Below, one piece after another: positions 37,423-47,826 of a stretch of 64,000 nucleotides of DNA. Origin of the DNA: Bin25 sp965221765. Its GTDB lineage: Bacteria > Bacteroidota > Bacteroidia > Flavobacteriales > Flavobacteriaceae. The stretch's first letter is position 1; each line of letters starts with the position of its first letter. Below the pieces are notes generated by a model that had not been told where the DNA came from, ran no database searches, and saw only the letters and a list, made by a program, of their open reading frames with translations. A program made the position numbers and the translations under genes. The DNA is taken from positions 558,001-622,000 of the forward strand of contig OZ244911.1 of assembly GCA_965221765.1 (NCBI GenBank), read 5' to 3'.

Positions 37423-40400
37423 TTATAAATCTTCAATGTCAATATCAAATAGCTTTAGGGTTTGATGGAAACGTTCTGATATTTGACTTTGGAAATCAGT
37501 AGTATCATTAGCCTCGATCATATCAACTATATTATTATACTGCGCAAGAATATCCGTTAGTTGATTGAGGTATAACTCAAAACTTTCGTCAGGAATACGC
37601 GTATAGACTTCGGCTCTAGAAGCATATTGTTGTGTAATTTTAAGTGCCGTTTCTTGAGCTTTTTGGATGGCCCCACTTTGGTAATAGGCATCTACAAATT
37701 CGGACATAGGCGTATAGAATTCATATTCTCCATAGAGGTCCGTAAATGGGGTAGTGCTTTGAATAAATTGATCTATATATACTTCGTATTTCTCAATATC
37801 TGCATTCTCAAAAATTGTTCTCAAAGCGGTTCGATATCTTTCGATTTCAGTTAAAATTTCTGAAAGAATCATATTCTGTCGATTAAACGATAACGAACTG
37901 AAATAAGCCAATCGATCCATATATTTTTCAGAAACTGTTTCAAATAAATCTCTAGCCCTTTGGGGGTTATCAATTTTATAAAAGGTGTCAATAAAGGGAT
38001 GTAACAAGGAATAATAGCCAAAAAAATCAATAGGCATTTTTTCTAATGCCAATTGAATCACCTCTTGGGCCTTATCAAATTTTTCTTCTTTTACCAACTG
38101 ATTAGCAAGACGTGCAATATGACTTCTATAAGTGATGCTATTCTTACGCGTTTCAGGATCATGATAAATATTGGGGTCTTCTGAATTTCCCCATTGCCAT
38201 TGCGTGACAATGGAATACATTTTTTCTGAATCGATTTTCCCCATTAAATAGGGATTGGATGGATCTAATGGTGTTTTAATAGGAACTAATTTATACACCA
38301 TTCCTTCTAATTCAAGATACTCTTTCATCCAAATGTACTCAGAAGCTTCAAAACTTCCTCCGGTAAAATAAATAGGTCTTTTCCAATCATTATTAGCCAA
38401 AATATCCAACATCATGACTTGATTTTTAGTTAATCCTGAAGTTGGTAGATCAATATCGATATGTGAAACAATTTTAGATTCATTTTCAGGCCTAACAATT
38501 CCATATTTTAAAACATTTTCTTTATTGATAGGAACCCGTATTTTATTGGTTGGATAGTAAATCATTTCTTGCTGACTCAATGGTAGGTATGAAAAATCGG
38601 ACTCCATTTCCTCTAATATATGACGGTATCTAGTTTTAGGATGATCACTTGATATCCAATTGACAAAGTCTTTGATATCCCAACGGATGGTATCATTAAC
38701 CGGATGAAATCGAACATATTCTCGAGTTCCATAGGCATATTGTTTATGGTTCAATTGAGAAGGGATTGGGTTGCTTTCATAAGTTTTCCTTTTCATTTGA
38801 TCTATATACCAATAGGTAGCTAGTAATGACGTATTGATGGTTCGAACATCGGTTCGGATGCCTTCAATTTCTTGAGCATACCAAAGTGAAAAAGTATCAT
38901 TATCACCAATAGTAAATATCATGGTTCCCGCATCTTCTTGAAGTGATTTTAAATAGGTTTTAGACATCGACTGGGCCGTATAACGATTGGATCGATCATG
39001 ATCATCCCAATTTTCAGCAAACATCAACAAAGGCACACACAGTAGCGCCACCAAGACCATCAAAGGTCGCATCAAATGTGGTTTGAAACGTTGCCAAAGC
39101 TTGGTCAAGTAGTAAGTCCCTAGGCTAATACCAATGGAAAATACATAAAACGATCCCACCAAGGCATAATCACGTTCTCGAGGTTCAAAAGGACGTTCAT
39201 TTAAATAAACCTTGAGCGCCAAGCCTGTAAATAAAAATAAAATCAAGAGCTTCCAAAAGGTTTTTTTATCTTGATTATAGAGAAAAATAAAGCCTAAAAC
39301 CCCAAACAGAAGCGGTAAAAAATAATACGTATTGCGTGCTTTGTTGTTTAAGGTATCTTGATCTAGAGCCGACTGATTTCCTAGTCTTACTTTATCTATA
39401 AATGGAATTCCACTAATCCAATTCCCATTCAAAATAGAATAGTCTCCTTGTATATCGTTTTGACGTCCTGTAAAATTCCACATAAAATAACGCCAATACA
39501 TATATCCCATTTGAAAATTGAGCAGAAAGGCGAGATTATCAATCAGTGTGGGTTTTGATATCTCCAAATACCTTCCGTAAGATCTGAAAAACTCATCATA
39601 ATCTTCTCCTGTCAATAATCCTTGTTGCCCTCGAAGCTGAAAGTCACTAATAATATTTCGTAATTGTTGACTAGCTCCATATTCGGGTAATATTGAAAAA
39701 TCTAGTGGGCCAATAAAGTTCATATAGTTGGCCGCGTTCTGTGTGCTCCAAAGTCTTGGAAGCAGTCCTTTGTGGTCTGAATGGCTATTGATTCGAGCCC
39801 CTTGCCAATTATTGACCACCACATACTTCCTATTTTCGTTATCTTTTTCATACTTGGGTTTATCATCTCGAAATGGTTTAATCGGATCTTGACCCGCGTA
39901 CATATCCGAGAACATAGGGCCATAAAATAGATACGTATCTGGATACTGTTCCATTCGATAGTAGGCTAAAAGAGTTCTTGCATCAGAAGGGTCATTTTGG
40001 TTGATCACCGTATTGGCATTGGCTCTAATTGGAAGCATCATCCATGAAGAAAACCCAATGAATAGAAATAAAACACACAAAAAGGCTGTATTCAAATGCA
40101 CCCAATTTCTTTTTGCTGTCAAACGAAGAGATAACACAAAAATCAATACAATCAGTAGGCCGGCAAAAATGGTTCCACTATTAAAAGGGAGCCCCAAAGT
40201 ATTGACAAAAAACACTTCAGTTTCTCCAAAAAAAGCTAATGTATTGGGTAGTAATAATTTGAATATGAATAATAAGATGGCAATGGATATTACATTGGCT
40301 AGTAAAAATCCTTTGACCGTGGTTCTCGAAAAATTTCTAAAATAATAGACCATTCCTATGGTGGGAATTGCTAATAGAGCCATAAAATGGACCCCAAATG

Positions 40401-40962
40401 AAAAACCAATCACAAGCGACATCAATACCAACCATTGATGCCCTTTTGGCTTGAACATATCTTTCTCCCAACGCAATGCTAACCAAAACAAGATGGCTAG
40501 AAAACACATGGCCATGGCATACACTTCTGCTTCAACAGCATTAAACCAAAAACTATCCGAAAAACAAAATGCTAAGGATCCGACAGTAGCACTCCCCCAA
40601 AAAGAGATTTTTGACGCTATACTTTTTAAAGACGTAAAAGCAGATAATTTTCTAAGCAGAATGGTAGTTGTCCAAAACATAAAAAGTATAGTAAAAGCAC
40701 TTGAAATGACCGACATAAAGTTGACCATGAGAGCAACTTTTTCTGGACTTGAAGCAAAGGTTGCAAAAAAAGCACCTACCATCTGAAAAAATGGAGCCCC
40801 TGGAGGATGTCCTACTTGGAGTTTTGCTGAAGTAGAAATATATTCACTAGCATCCCAAAAACTTGAAGTGGGTTCAACAGTAGAACCAAATGTAATTAGA
40901 GCAATAATGAAAATACACCAACCCCAGATATTATTCCAACGTTTGTAACTATTTTCATCCAT
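37423..40962 (-). CDS. DUF2723 membrane protein (TMEM260-like putative protein O-mannosyltransferase)
   Basis: A 1179-residue protein. The N-terminal half has about 12-13 membrane helices with the DUF2723 signature: FWDASEYISTSAKLQVGHPP with an Asp-Glu pair near residue 38, then GAPFFQMVGAFFA and EAEVYAMAMCFLA. This is the GT-C-type layout with an acidic catalytic loop after the first helix. The second half is soluble and carries FTIGDNDTFSLWYAQEIEG and a TPR-like helical tail near residues 1000-1150 (FDKAQEVIQLALEK and ARDLFETVSEKY). DUF2723 is related to human TMEM260, an O-mannosyltransferase, so a role in glycosylating exported proteins is likely but not proven. It stands alone and converges on the defence operon. 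Confidence 0.88.
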   Translation of the reverse strand: MDENSYKRWNNIWGWCIFIIALITFGSTVEPTSSFWDASEYISTSAKLQVGHPPGAPFFQMVGAFFATFASSPEKVALMVNFMSVISSAFTILFMFWTTTILLRKLSAFTSLKSIASKISFWGSATVGSLAFCFSDSFWFNAVEAEVYAMAMCFLAILFWLALRWEKDMFKPKGHQWLVLMSLVIGFSFGVHFMALLAIPTIGMVYYFRNFSRTTVKGFLLANVISIAILLFIFKLLLPNTLAFFGETEVFFVNTLGLPFNSGTIFAGLLIVLIFVLSLRLTAKRNWVHLNTAFLCVLFLFIGFSSWMMLPIRANANTVINQNDPSDARTLLAYYRMEQYPDTYLFYGPMFSDMYAGQDPIKPFRDDKPKYEKDNENRKYVVVNNWQGARINSHSDHKGLLPRLWSTQNAANYMNFIGPLDFSILPEYGASQQLRNIISDFQLRGQQGLLTGEDYDEFFRSYGRYLEISKPTLIDNLAFLLNFQMGYMYWRYFMWNFTGRQNDIQGDYSILNGNWISGIPFIDKVRLGNQSALDQDTLNNKARNTYYFLPLLFGVLGFIFLYNQDKKTFWKLLILFLFTGLALKVYLNERPFEPRERDYALVGSFYVFSIGISLGTYYLTKLWQRFKPHLMRPLMVLVALLCVPLLMFAENWDDHDRSNRYTAQSMSKTYLKSLQEDAGTMIFTIGDNDTFSLWYAQEIEGIRTDVRTINTSLLATYWYIDQMKRKTYESNPIPSQLNHKQYAYGTREYVRFHPVNDTIRWDIKDFVNWISSDHPKTRYRHILEEMESDFSYLPLSQQEMIYYPTNKIRVPINKENVLKYGIVRPENESKIVSHIDIDLPTSGLTKNQVMMLDILANNDWKRPIYFTGGSFEASEYIWMKEYLELEGMVYKLVPIKTPLDPSNPYLMGKIDSEKMYSIVTQWQWGNSEDPNIYHDPETRKNSITYRSHIARLANQLVKEEKFDKAQEVIQLALEKMPIDFFGYYSLLHPFIDTFYKIDNPQRARDLFETVSEKYMDRLAYFSSLSFNRQNMILSEILTEIERYRTALRTIFENADIEKYEVYIDQFIQSTTPFTDLYGEYEFYTPMSEFVDAYYQSGAIQKAQETALKITQQYASRAEVYTRIPDESFELYLNQLTDILAQYNNIVDMIEANDTTDFQSQISERFHQTLKLFDIDIEDL

Positions 40963-41481
40963 GCATTATTATTAAAAAGATGGGGGACTAAAATAAGCAT
41001 TATACGAGCCTTTATTTGAGAATCATAAGCTAACTACAAATTAGCACTATATTGATTTAACCTTGTCTTTGCAGTCAACAATAACCTACGATTGCCTATC
41101 CTATTTTAATCCTTATGCAGTAAAAGCAGATTGAGGTTTGCATATCAAAATCCATGTCACCTTGTTATTGATTTATCGAGAAGTTTTGAAATATTAAAAA
41201 ATCTGAATTTTTGAGGGATATCCCCTTAGCATTAGGCAAAAAACTCAATCCAATTAACACAACATTTCCGATTTTGATGTTTTCAACTTCATTTTGAGTT
41301 GTTTTAGACTCGATGAGGGCTTTTGGGGACTTATTTTTCTTGAACCCCATTTTTAGTGAAGTAGAAAACAAGGGCTTATAGAATCGAGTCATACTTTCTA
41401 TAAACCTCAAAAATTTAAAGTACCTTTACGTGTTATCTTTTGACTAAGCAGTGCTAACAAAATTTTAATTTCCAAAATCAA
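40963..41481. other. Gene-poor stretch
   Basis: About 520 bases between the DUF2723 start and the heptad-repeat gene. An 81-codon minus-strand frame (41165-41410) has no signal peptide, motif or good context and may be a remnant or chance. TACCTTTA at about 41420 is a near -7 box that could serve the next gene. Confidence 0.35.
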
Positions 41482-41778
41482 ATGAATAGAGATATGGAAA
41501 ACCAACACGCCAATAAAAGCGACATAAAAGAGTTAAAAAGCGACATAAAAGAGTTAAAAAGCGACATAAAAGAGTTAAAAAGCGACATAAAAGAGTTATT
41601 AAATCCTATAAATACTCGACTAGAAAATATAGAAACCGAAGTTCGAGAATTACATAGTAAGTTCGATACCATCAACCATAGAACAGGAAGACATGGAAGT
41701 TTTATTTGGATATATGGTATTGTCTTGGGACTTATATTAAGTGGAATCATAACTAAAGCCTTTCAATTAGTGGATTAA
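41482..41778 (+). CDS. Small membrane-anchored coiled-coil protein with 4 heptad repeats
   Basis: A 98-residue protein (start 41482, or Met5 at 41494). Residues 13-40 are four tandem copies of the heptad SDIKELK, encoded by four 21-bp repeats. A second coiled-coil stretch (NPINTRLENIETEVRELHSK) follows, and one membrane helix near the C-terminus (FIWIYGIVLGLILSGIITKA). It resembles the short DUF-type tail-anchored coiled-coil proteins of Bacteroidota, but I cannot name a family. It stands alone between the DUF2723 and cyclo-ligase genes. See the unrelated protein at 55504, which has the same repeat design. Confidence 0.65.
   Translation: MNRDMENQHANKSDIKELKSDIKELKSDIKELKSDIKELLNPINTRLENIETEVRELHSKFDTINHRTGRHGSFIWIYGIVLGLILSGIITKAFQLVD
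41518..41601 (+). repeat. Tandem repeat, 4 x 21 bp (heptad SDIKELK)
   Basis: Units start at 41518, 41539, 41560 and 41581. The first three are identical (AGCGACATAAAAGAGTTAAAA). The fourth diverges in its last codon. The period is 7 codons, so unit gain or loss keeps both the reading frame and the coiled-coil register. Confidence 0.95.
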
Positions 41779-41835
41779 AGATTTACATAAATTTCCAATA
41801 TCAAAAGAGACCAATGATCTAACTCAATGGAATTT

Positions 41836-42417
41836 TCAATTTGAATCGAACTCATAGATTTTTTTAGGAGTAATTAAATAATTGAGTTTTTGATCTGCAG
41901 AATGGATATTTTCAATTGATTGAATCGGAGCAAAAAATCCCAATCCAATTTTTAATGTTGCCGGGGCACACTGATTTAAAAACCGGTCATAAAACCCTTT
42001 TCCATAACCCAATCTGTATCCCTTTTGATCTGCTACAATTAAAGGCAAAAAAGCAACTTGTATTACTTCTATACTCGCTTGATTTGATTCCATAGGTTCT
42101 GGAATAAACCATTGATTATTTCTCAATACTGTGTTTTTAGTAAATGGATATAGTTCTAGTTCTTTTCCATTAACTTTTGGCACAAATACTCGTTTTTTCT
42201 CTTTCCACAGCATATCAATCAGTTGAAACGTTTTCACTTCTTTATGATTCGGATTTTCAGAAGTGAGATAAACATGGTAACTCTGATAGGACCATATATC
42301 GAGGGATCTGGTTTGATTGGTTATCATTTCGGAATATTTGGTATGCATTTGATCTGATAAAACAAATCTTTGATGACCATAATAATTTCGAAGTTCTTGT
42401 TTATTTCCTTTTTGCAT
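41836..42417 (-). CDS. 5-formyltetrahydrofolate cyclo-ligase
   Basis: Converts 5-formyl-THF to 5,10-methenyl-THF using ATP. The start is taken at the Met of MQKGNKQELRNYY (42417), where the family normally begins. The frame also allows 42444. Conserved features are RVFVPKVNGKELELYP (the ATP/phosphate-binding strand) and the signature GYRLGYGKGFYDRFL near residue 150, followed by KIGLGFFAPIQSI. The length of 193 residues fits the family. It stands alone, and the DNA upstream (42418-43839) is decayed. Confidence 0.92.
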   Translation of the reverse strand: MQKGNKQELRNYYGHQRFVLSDQMHTKYSEMITNQTRSLDIWSYQSYHVYLTSENPNHKEVKTFQLIDMLWKEKKRVFVPKVNGKELELYPFTKNTVLRNNQWFIPEPMESNQASIEVIQVAFLPLIVADQKGYRLGYGKGFYDRFLNQCAPATLKIGLGFFAPIQSIENIHSADQKLNYLITPKKIYEFDSN

Positions 42418-42526
42418 GTCTTGTAGAACAGTCAGTCTATGCACTTCTATGGACTAATGCACCATTGAGTCCTTCATAGTTTATCACTTGCTCTGAATTT
42501 TTTCTATGATATCATTTGTGGCATTG

Positions 42527-43204
42527 CTAGTGAAGAATCTTCTTTAAGCGTCCACTTGCTACTCTACTGAACAAAGCTTGCATGATTAACTCTTTTCTTC
42601 TAATAGAATCTTTCAAGAAGGATAAATAGAAATACGTTAACATAAATCTTTCTTCACAATCTCGAGCCAGGTGAACAGAACTGAATATTGCTTTATTTAT
42701 AACTCTTGTAGCAAAAGCCATACACCAAATGAAAGTAATATTGATTATCGACCATCTGATTGCTATGCTCATATCATTTTAAAAATAGCTCATAAATTCT
42801 GTTCTAGTGTGTTCAAATGTAATACACCTAACGAGATAGTTGCAATCAGAATAACTAAGGTAAACCGACTTGGAGTATTCAATTTTTTATACCTTTTTGA
42901 TCAGTACTTTGCTGATTCTTCATTCGTTTATTTAAATCTACGCTAAAAGTTTTGAAATCTCTATTTTCATCATCAAAACACTTATTAAAAGCTTTTTCTC
43001 TATTTTTTTAATGCATCTATATGGATGTTCCGTGGACTTTTCGTCAATGCTTTTTAGGGGTTCTAATTCACTCGCAAGTTTTGGTAGGCTGTTTTGAAAT
43101 CGTGTTAATAGATTAGATAACCTCTCCCTATTTCTTATTTCATTCATTGTTTTCAAATCCTTTAATTTAAGTTTGTAAGCGATTACATATCCATATAACA
43201 TCAC
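42527..43204 (-). pseudogene. Remnant of an unidentified gene
   Basis: On the minus strand two open pieces (43204-42938 with NEIRNRERLSNLLTRFQNSL and IKKIEKKLLISVLMMKIE; 42772-42527 with HLARDCEERFMLTYFYLSFL) are joined by a stretch with stops in all frames (fragments such as YSDCNYLVRCITFEH). The order and helical composition suggest one dead gene. No family is recognised. Confidence 0.35.
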
Positions 43205-43812
43205 CTATTTTTTTATCCCTCTGACGTATTCGATGATATAATCATATGTGATACTATACGATTTAGGATGGGTTTTAATTAAAAAACCGGTTTCCGGATA
43301 ATCAAATATGAAACTATTTTGAGTGTTTTTGTATTTGAGTTTCTACTCGATTAAACAAATAATTCTATTTGGAATCGATTTCTGTTGAGTTCCCGGATGA
43401 ATTTATAATGCCTATCAGCTGATTTTTTATGGACCAAAAATGATTTTTGAATTAATCTGTTCTCTTGGTAAGTTTTCGCCTAGTGTTACCCAACCGCTGA
43501 TTTTTGTTGATTTACAACTTGATGTATATGGGCAAAGCCTTTGAATTAGTATTCAAATGGCTGTAGTTTAAATCAAATTCAACTGCGTTGAACGACTTGG
43601 TATTTACTGATTGGCTTATTTTCTTAATTCAGTTGGCATCATAATTATCCGATTTATTGCTATTTTGATGGACATTCATAGATAACAATATGAAGATACT
43701 CTTTCAACTTGCTGAGATTTATTTAAAACCCTTTTCGGTCAATGATTATATACCATTACAACGAATCTGCTTTTAATTTAAAGTCATGTTTCCTCACCAT
43801 AAACCTAATGTT
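43205..43812. other. Gene-free stretch
   Basis: About 600 AT-rich bases with many stops. No supported gene or structured RNA was seen. Confidence 0.4.
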
Positions 43813-43820
43813 TAGTTTTG
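43813..43820 (+). promoter_or_regulatory. Bacteroidota -7 promoter box (TAGTTTTG)
   Basis: An exact TAnnTTTG match that ends 19 bases before the TTG start of UDP-glucose dehydrogenase. It supports that unusual start. The -33 element is unclear. Confidence 0.4.
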
Positions 43821-43839
43821 CTTTTGGATAACCAAAAAG

Positions 43840-45267
43840 TTGAATTCAGTAAAAAATATTTGTTGTATTGGAGCAGGCTATGTGGGGGGACCTACCATGG
43901 CCGTCATCGCATTAAAATGTCCAGATATAACTGTCACTGTTGTCGATATTGATCAAAAGAAGATAAACGCATGGAATTCCCAAGACTTATCTCAATTACC
44001 GGTTTATGAACCAGGACTTCAAGAAATAGTTCAAAAAGTACGAGGAAAAAACTTGTTTTTTAGCGGTGATATTGATCACGCCATATTAGAATCAGAAATG
44101 ATATTCATGGCCGTGAATACTCCTACCAAAACCAGCGGTGAGGGAAAAGGAATGGCTGCTGACTTAACCTATGTGGAACAATGTGCCAAGCGAATTGGAA
44201 GAATCGCTCGAACCGATAAAATTGTCATTGAAAAGTCAACGCTTCCAGTTAGAACAGCAGAAAAAATCAAAGAAGTCCTCAAACGAGAAAATCAAACTGT
44301 GCACTTTGAAGTGCTTTCCAACCCTGAATTTCTAGCAGAAGGTACCGCCATTGAAGATCTATTTTATTCCGATAGAGTTCTTATAGGTGGAGATCCAACA
44401 CCAAGGGGTCAAAAAGCCATCAGACAATTGGTTAATATCTATCAGCGTTGGATTCCAAAAGAAAAAATCCTAACTTCCAATATTTGGTCAGCAGAATTAT
44501 CCAAATTAGCTTCTAATGCCATGTTAGCACAGAGAATTTCTTCAATCAATGCCCTAAGTGCTCTTTGTGAAAAAACTGGAGCCAATATTCATGAAGTTGC
44601 CCAAGCTATTGGGATGGACCAACGAATTGGGCCTATGTTTTTAAAGTGTTCGATAGCCTTTGGAGGAAGTTGTTTTAAAAAGGATGTGCTCAATTTGGTA
44701 TATATGTGCAAAACTTTAGGATTAAATCAAGTGGCCGATTATTGGGAAAGCATAATACACATCAATCACTACCAAACCCATCGTTTTACAGATTTGATTG
44801 TTGAGCATCTAGCAGGAGTTGCCAAAGGGCAACCTAGACAACAAACCGCATGTATCCTAGGATGGGCTTTTAAAAAGAATACCAACGATTCTCGAGAATC
44901 ACCTGCTATAAAAATAGGCTACAAACTCTTATCATTAGGTTTTAGGGTATCGGTTTATGATCCCATGGTTGCCCGAAAAAGAATCACTTCTGACTTATTG
45001 TTTTACCATCATGAATCAGAACAATCGTCTTCTAATTTCAATCAAAAAATCAAAGCATTAACTATCCATTCTTGTTCACAAGACGCTATAGAACAAGCTT
45101 CTGCTATTGCCATTGTTACCGAATGGGATGAATTCAAACATCTTGATTGGAATCATATCATCAATGGCTCAAAAAACCAATTAAAAGTTTTTGATGGTCG
45201 TGATATCGTCGATTCGACATCCATCGACAATACGCAATTCCTCTATAAAATAGGCGTCGATTTATAA
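43840..45267 (+). CDS. UDP-glucose 6-dehydrogenase
   Basis: Oxidises UDP-glucose to UDP-glucuronate with two NAD+, for polysaccharide precursors. The protein has 475 residues and is of the animal-like long type. The N-terminal Rossmann motif is CIGAGYVGGPTMAVIA. PVYEPGLQEIV and SNPEFLAEGTAIEDLF are substrate-loop signatures. The catalytic Cys (about 278) is in FGGSCFKKDVLNLVY, and the C-terminal Rossmann part has LGWAFKKNTNDSRESPAI. The start is TTG at 43840, because an in-frame stop lies at 43813 and no ATG precedes the Rossmann fold. It converges on uvrC with a gap of 3 bases. Confidence 0.95.
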   Translation: MNSVKNICCIGAGYVGGPTMAVIALKCPDITVTVVDIDQKKINAWNSQDLSQLPVYEPGLQEIVQKVRGKNLFFSGDIDHAILESEMIFMAVNTPTKTSGEGKGMAADLTYVEQCAKRIGRIARTDKIVIEKSTLPVRTAEKIKEVLKRENQTVHFEVLSNPEFLAEGTAIEDLFYSDRVLIGGDPTPRGQKAIRQLVNIYQRWIPKEKILTSNIWSAELSKLASNAMLAQRISSINALSALCEKTGANIHEVAQAIGMDQRIGPMFLKCSIAFGGSCFKKDVLNLVYMCKTLGLNQVADYWESIIHINHYQTHRFTDLIVEHLAGVAKGQPRQQTACILGWAFKKNTNDSRESPAIKIGYKLLSLGFRVSVYDPMVARKRITSDLLFYHHESEQSSSNFNQKIKALTIHSCSQDAIEQASAIAIVTEWDEFKHLDWNHIINGSKNQLKVFDGRDIVDSTSIDNTQFLYKIGVDL

Positions 45268-45270
45268 GTT

Positions 45271-47076
45271 CTAACCCATGGCATTATCGCTTAATTTTTG
45301 AATTTCTTCAAATATTTTTTTTCCTCTTTGTTTTCCTAAAAAATTTTGGAATTCGATCAAAGGAGTCGTTTCAATTCGTTTTAATGATTTAAATTTTCCA
45401 AGCAATTTGCCTTTGGTTTTTTCACCGACACCAGGAATGAGATCTAATTTTGAAGCTATACTGCTTTTAGACCTTTTGATGCGGTGATGATTCAAACTGA
45501 ACCTATGAGCCTCATCACGAGCCATTTGAATGATTTTAAGAGTTTCCGATCTTTTATCGATATAAAGAGGGTGTGAATCATTTTGAAGAAAAATCTCTTC
45601 TAATTTTTTAGCAATTCCAATAGCAGTAATTTTGTCCTTTAATCCTAATACTTCTAAACTTTTCAAACAAGAAGTAAGTTGTCCTTTCCCACCATCGACA
45701 ATAATTAATTCGGGTAATGAAATGCGTTCATCCACCAATCTCTTATAACGTCTTAAAATCACTTCCTCCATCGATGCAAAATCGTCAGGTCCAGTGACCG
45801 TTTTAATATTATAGTGTCGATATTCTTTTTTACTAGGTTTGCCATTTCGGAAAACTATACAAGCAGACACTGGATTAGTGCCTTGGATATTGGAGTTATC
45901 AAAACATTCGATATGACGGGGTTCAACCTTGAGTCGTAAATCTTTTTTCATTTGATACATAATCCGATTGGCATGACGATTGGGGTCGGTTATTTTAATT
46001 TGTTTGAATCGTTCTATTCGAAAATACTTGGCATTTCTCAGAGATAATTCGATTAACTTTTTTTTATCTCCTTTTTGTGGAACTTTAATCACTGTTTGTT
46101 GATCTAAAATAAATGGATGTGAGGCGATAATATTATTTGAATGACTATCAAATCGCTGTCGCAGTTCGACGACCGCCAAGGTCAATAGTTTTGAATGATT
46201 TTCATCTAATTTTTTTTTGATTTCTATAGTATGACATCGGACAACAGCCCCGTGATTGACTTGGAGATAATTCACATAAGCAAACGTTGAGTCTGAAATA
46301 ATGCTATAGACATCTAAATTGCGAATTGTTGGATGCACAATCATCGATTTTTTTTGATAGCTCTCAAGGCTCTCAATTTTTTCTTTAATCTCTTGAGCTT
46401 TTTCAAATTCTTGATTATCTGCAAACATTTTCATCTCTTTTTTTAAACCTTTTAAAGAATCTTTAAAATTTCCATTGAAAATTTTTCTCACTTGTTGGAT
46501 GTTTTGATTATACGCTAGTTCTTTAATTTTTGCTTCGCAAGGTCCCTTACAGTTTCCAATGTGATACTCTAGACACACTTTGTACTTCTTCCGAGCTATT
46601 TTTTCTTCACTTAAATCGTAATTACAACTTCTCAATGGATATAATTCATTGGTTAATTCCATCAGAGTTCGTACTGTGGTGAAGTTTGGATAGGGGCCAA
46701 AGTATTCTGAACCATCATTGATTTTTTTTCGAGTATAAAAAACTCTTGGAAAACGTTCTTTTTTAATACAAAGCCAAGGGTAGGTTTTACCATCTTTGAG
46801 CATCACATTAAACCGAGGTTGGTATTGCTTTATCAAATTATTTTCTAGCAACAAGGCATCAAACTCAGACTCAACCACAGTAGTTGTCAAACGTTTGATC
46901 TGACTGACCATCACTTTGGTTTTTCTATTCTCGTGTTTAATTTTAAAATATGACTTCACCCTTTTGTTTAAATCTTTGGATTTCCCAACATAAAGTAACT
47001 TGCCATTCTGATCATAAAATTGATAGACGCCACATTCATGTGGTAAGTCATTAATCTGAGATTCTAATTCTGTCAT
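45271..47076 (-). CDS. uvrC: Excinuclease ABC subunit C
   Basis: The nuclease subunit of nucleotide excision repair, 601 residues. Domains in order are: a GIY-YIG nuclease (about 14-92; CGVYQFYDQNGKLLYVGKSK for the 3' cut), a Cys-rich segment (KVCLEYHIGNCKGPC), a UVR UvrB-binding helix pair (about 200-235; NQEFEKAQEIKEKIESLE), an RNase H-like domain (ECFDNSNIQGTNPVSACIVF and ELIIVDGGKGQLTS for the 5' cut), and a C-terminal helix-hairpin-helix (LIPGVGEKTKGKLLGKF). All key elements are present. It stands alone. Confidence 0.97.
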   Translation of the reverse strand: MTELESQINDLPHECGVYQFYDQNGKLLYVGKSKDLNKRVKSYFKIKHENRKTKVMVSQIKRLTTTVVESEFDALLLENNLIKQYQPRFNVMLKDGKTYPWLCIKKERFPRVFYTRKKINDGSEYFGPYPNFTTVRTLMELTNELYPLRSCNYDLSEEKIARKKYKVCLEYHIGNCKGPCEAKIKELAYNQNIQQVRKIFNGNFKDSLKGLKKEMKMFADNQEFEKAQEIKEKIESLESYQKKSMIVHPTIRNLDVYSIISDSTFAYVNYLQVNHGAVVRCHTIEIKKKLDENHSKLLTLAVVELRQRFDSHSNNIIASHPFILDQQTVIKVPQKGDKKKLIELSLRNAKYFRIERFKQIKITDPNRHANRIMYQMKKDLRLKVEPRHIECFDNSNIQGTNPVSACIVFRNGKPSKKEYRHYNIKTVTGPDDFASMEEVILRRYKRLVDERISLPELIIVDGGKGQLTSCLKSLEVLGLKDKITAIGIAKKLEEIFLQNDSHPLYIDKRSETLKIIQMARDEAHRFSLNHHRIKRSKSSIASKLDLIPGVGEKTKGKLLGKFKSLKRIETTPLIEFQNFLGKQRGKKIFEEIQKLSDNAMG

Positions 47077-47209
47077 CCGTTATGAATTATCTAATATGGA
47101 GTAAAAAATCTAACTATTACGATACGCTATCCTAAATTAAATCAGCAAATCTAATTGCAATATCCATCGTTTTATGTTTTTATAACTTCATCATTAATTC
47201 CCGAGACTG

Positions 47210-47644
47210 ATGTTTTATCAAAGTTTTTTGTTTGCACAACAGATTATCACTTATTTGTTAATTGGATTACTTGGGCTTTGTATCCTTCTAGGAACTCTAT
47301 TTTTTTATAAAAATAAAAACCCTTCAAAATATTATTTTTCAATCGTTCGATATTCTCTAATATTAGCATACTTACATGCCATCTTATTAACAATCCATTA
47401 CTTTTTCTCCCCCTATTATACGCTTTGGAAACAACTAGAATTATCTGAAATTTTCAATTCCTCAGTTCAACGATTTATACTTATAGAACAACCCCTAGTA
47501 AATTTTCTAGCAGTTTTTTTAGTTACCATTGGTTATACTTTACAATTAAGGCAACTAAATCCTAAAAAATTATTTTTTCGAATCATTATTTTTTATGGAT
47601 TAAGTATTCTTTGTTTTTCATTTGGGGCTTCTATTCAATTTTGA
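47210..47644 (+). CDS. Small four-helix membrane protein (Bacteroidota cytochrome-b-like family)
   Basis: A 144-residue protein with four predicted membrane helices (about 12-34, 44-66, 88-108 and 120-140). The segment RFILIEQPLVNFLAVFLVTI resembles the R-x-x-x-I-E-x-P-L/V-x-x-x-x-A pattern of a small Bacteroidota family often labelled cytochrome B. I see only His in the second helix (HAILLTIHYFF), so heme binding is uncertain. It is monocistronic. Confidence 0.6.
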   Translation: MFYQSFLFAQQIITYLLIGLLGLCILLGTLFFYKNKNPSKYYFSIVRYSLILAYLHAILLTIHYFFSPYYTLWKQLELSEIFNSSVQRFILIEQPLVNFLAVFLVTIGYTLQLRQLNPKKLFFRIIIFYGLSILCFSFGASIQF

Positions 47645-47810
47645 TTTAGGAATTTGTTGTAGTCCTCCGATGATAGCAGTCTAAACCCCACAATGGAATA
47701 ACATGGCATTTCTAAATTTTTAAAGCTTTAAAAACCTCTATGTTCATAAAAATTGCCTATGTAGGCCCCTAAACTGGTTCCACACCTTTCGAGATATAAC
47801 CAAAAATATT

Positions 47811-47818
47811 TACCTTTG
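47811..47818 (+). promoter_or_regulatory. Bacteroidota -7 promoter box (TACCTTTG)
   Basis: An exact TAnnTTTG match 9 bases before the ATG at 47827 and 72 bases before the ATG at 47890 of the DUF285 lipoprotein. It implies a short leader. The -33 element is unclear. Confidence 0.4.
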
Positions 47819-47826
47819 ATCCTTCC

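Noticed and set aside
40001..40786. Open frames on the plus strand inside the DUF2723 gene
   Set aside because: They are antisense shadows of a long, well-supported membrane protein.
41518..41601. Short tandem repeats that could be taken for a CRISPR array
   Set aside because: The 21-bp units are contiguous with no spacers and encode in-frame heptads of a coiled coil. The same holds for 55654-55737.
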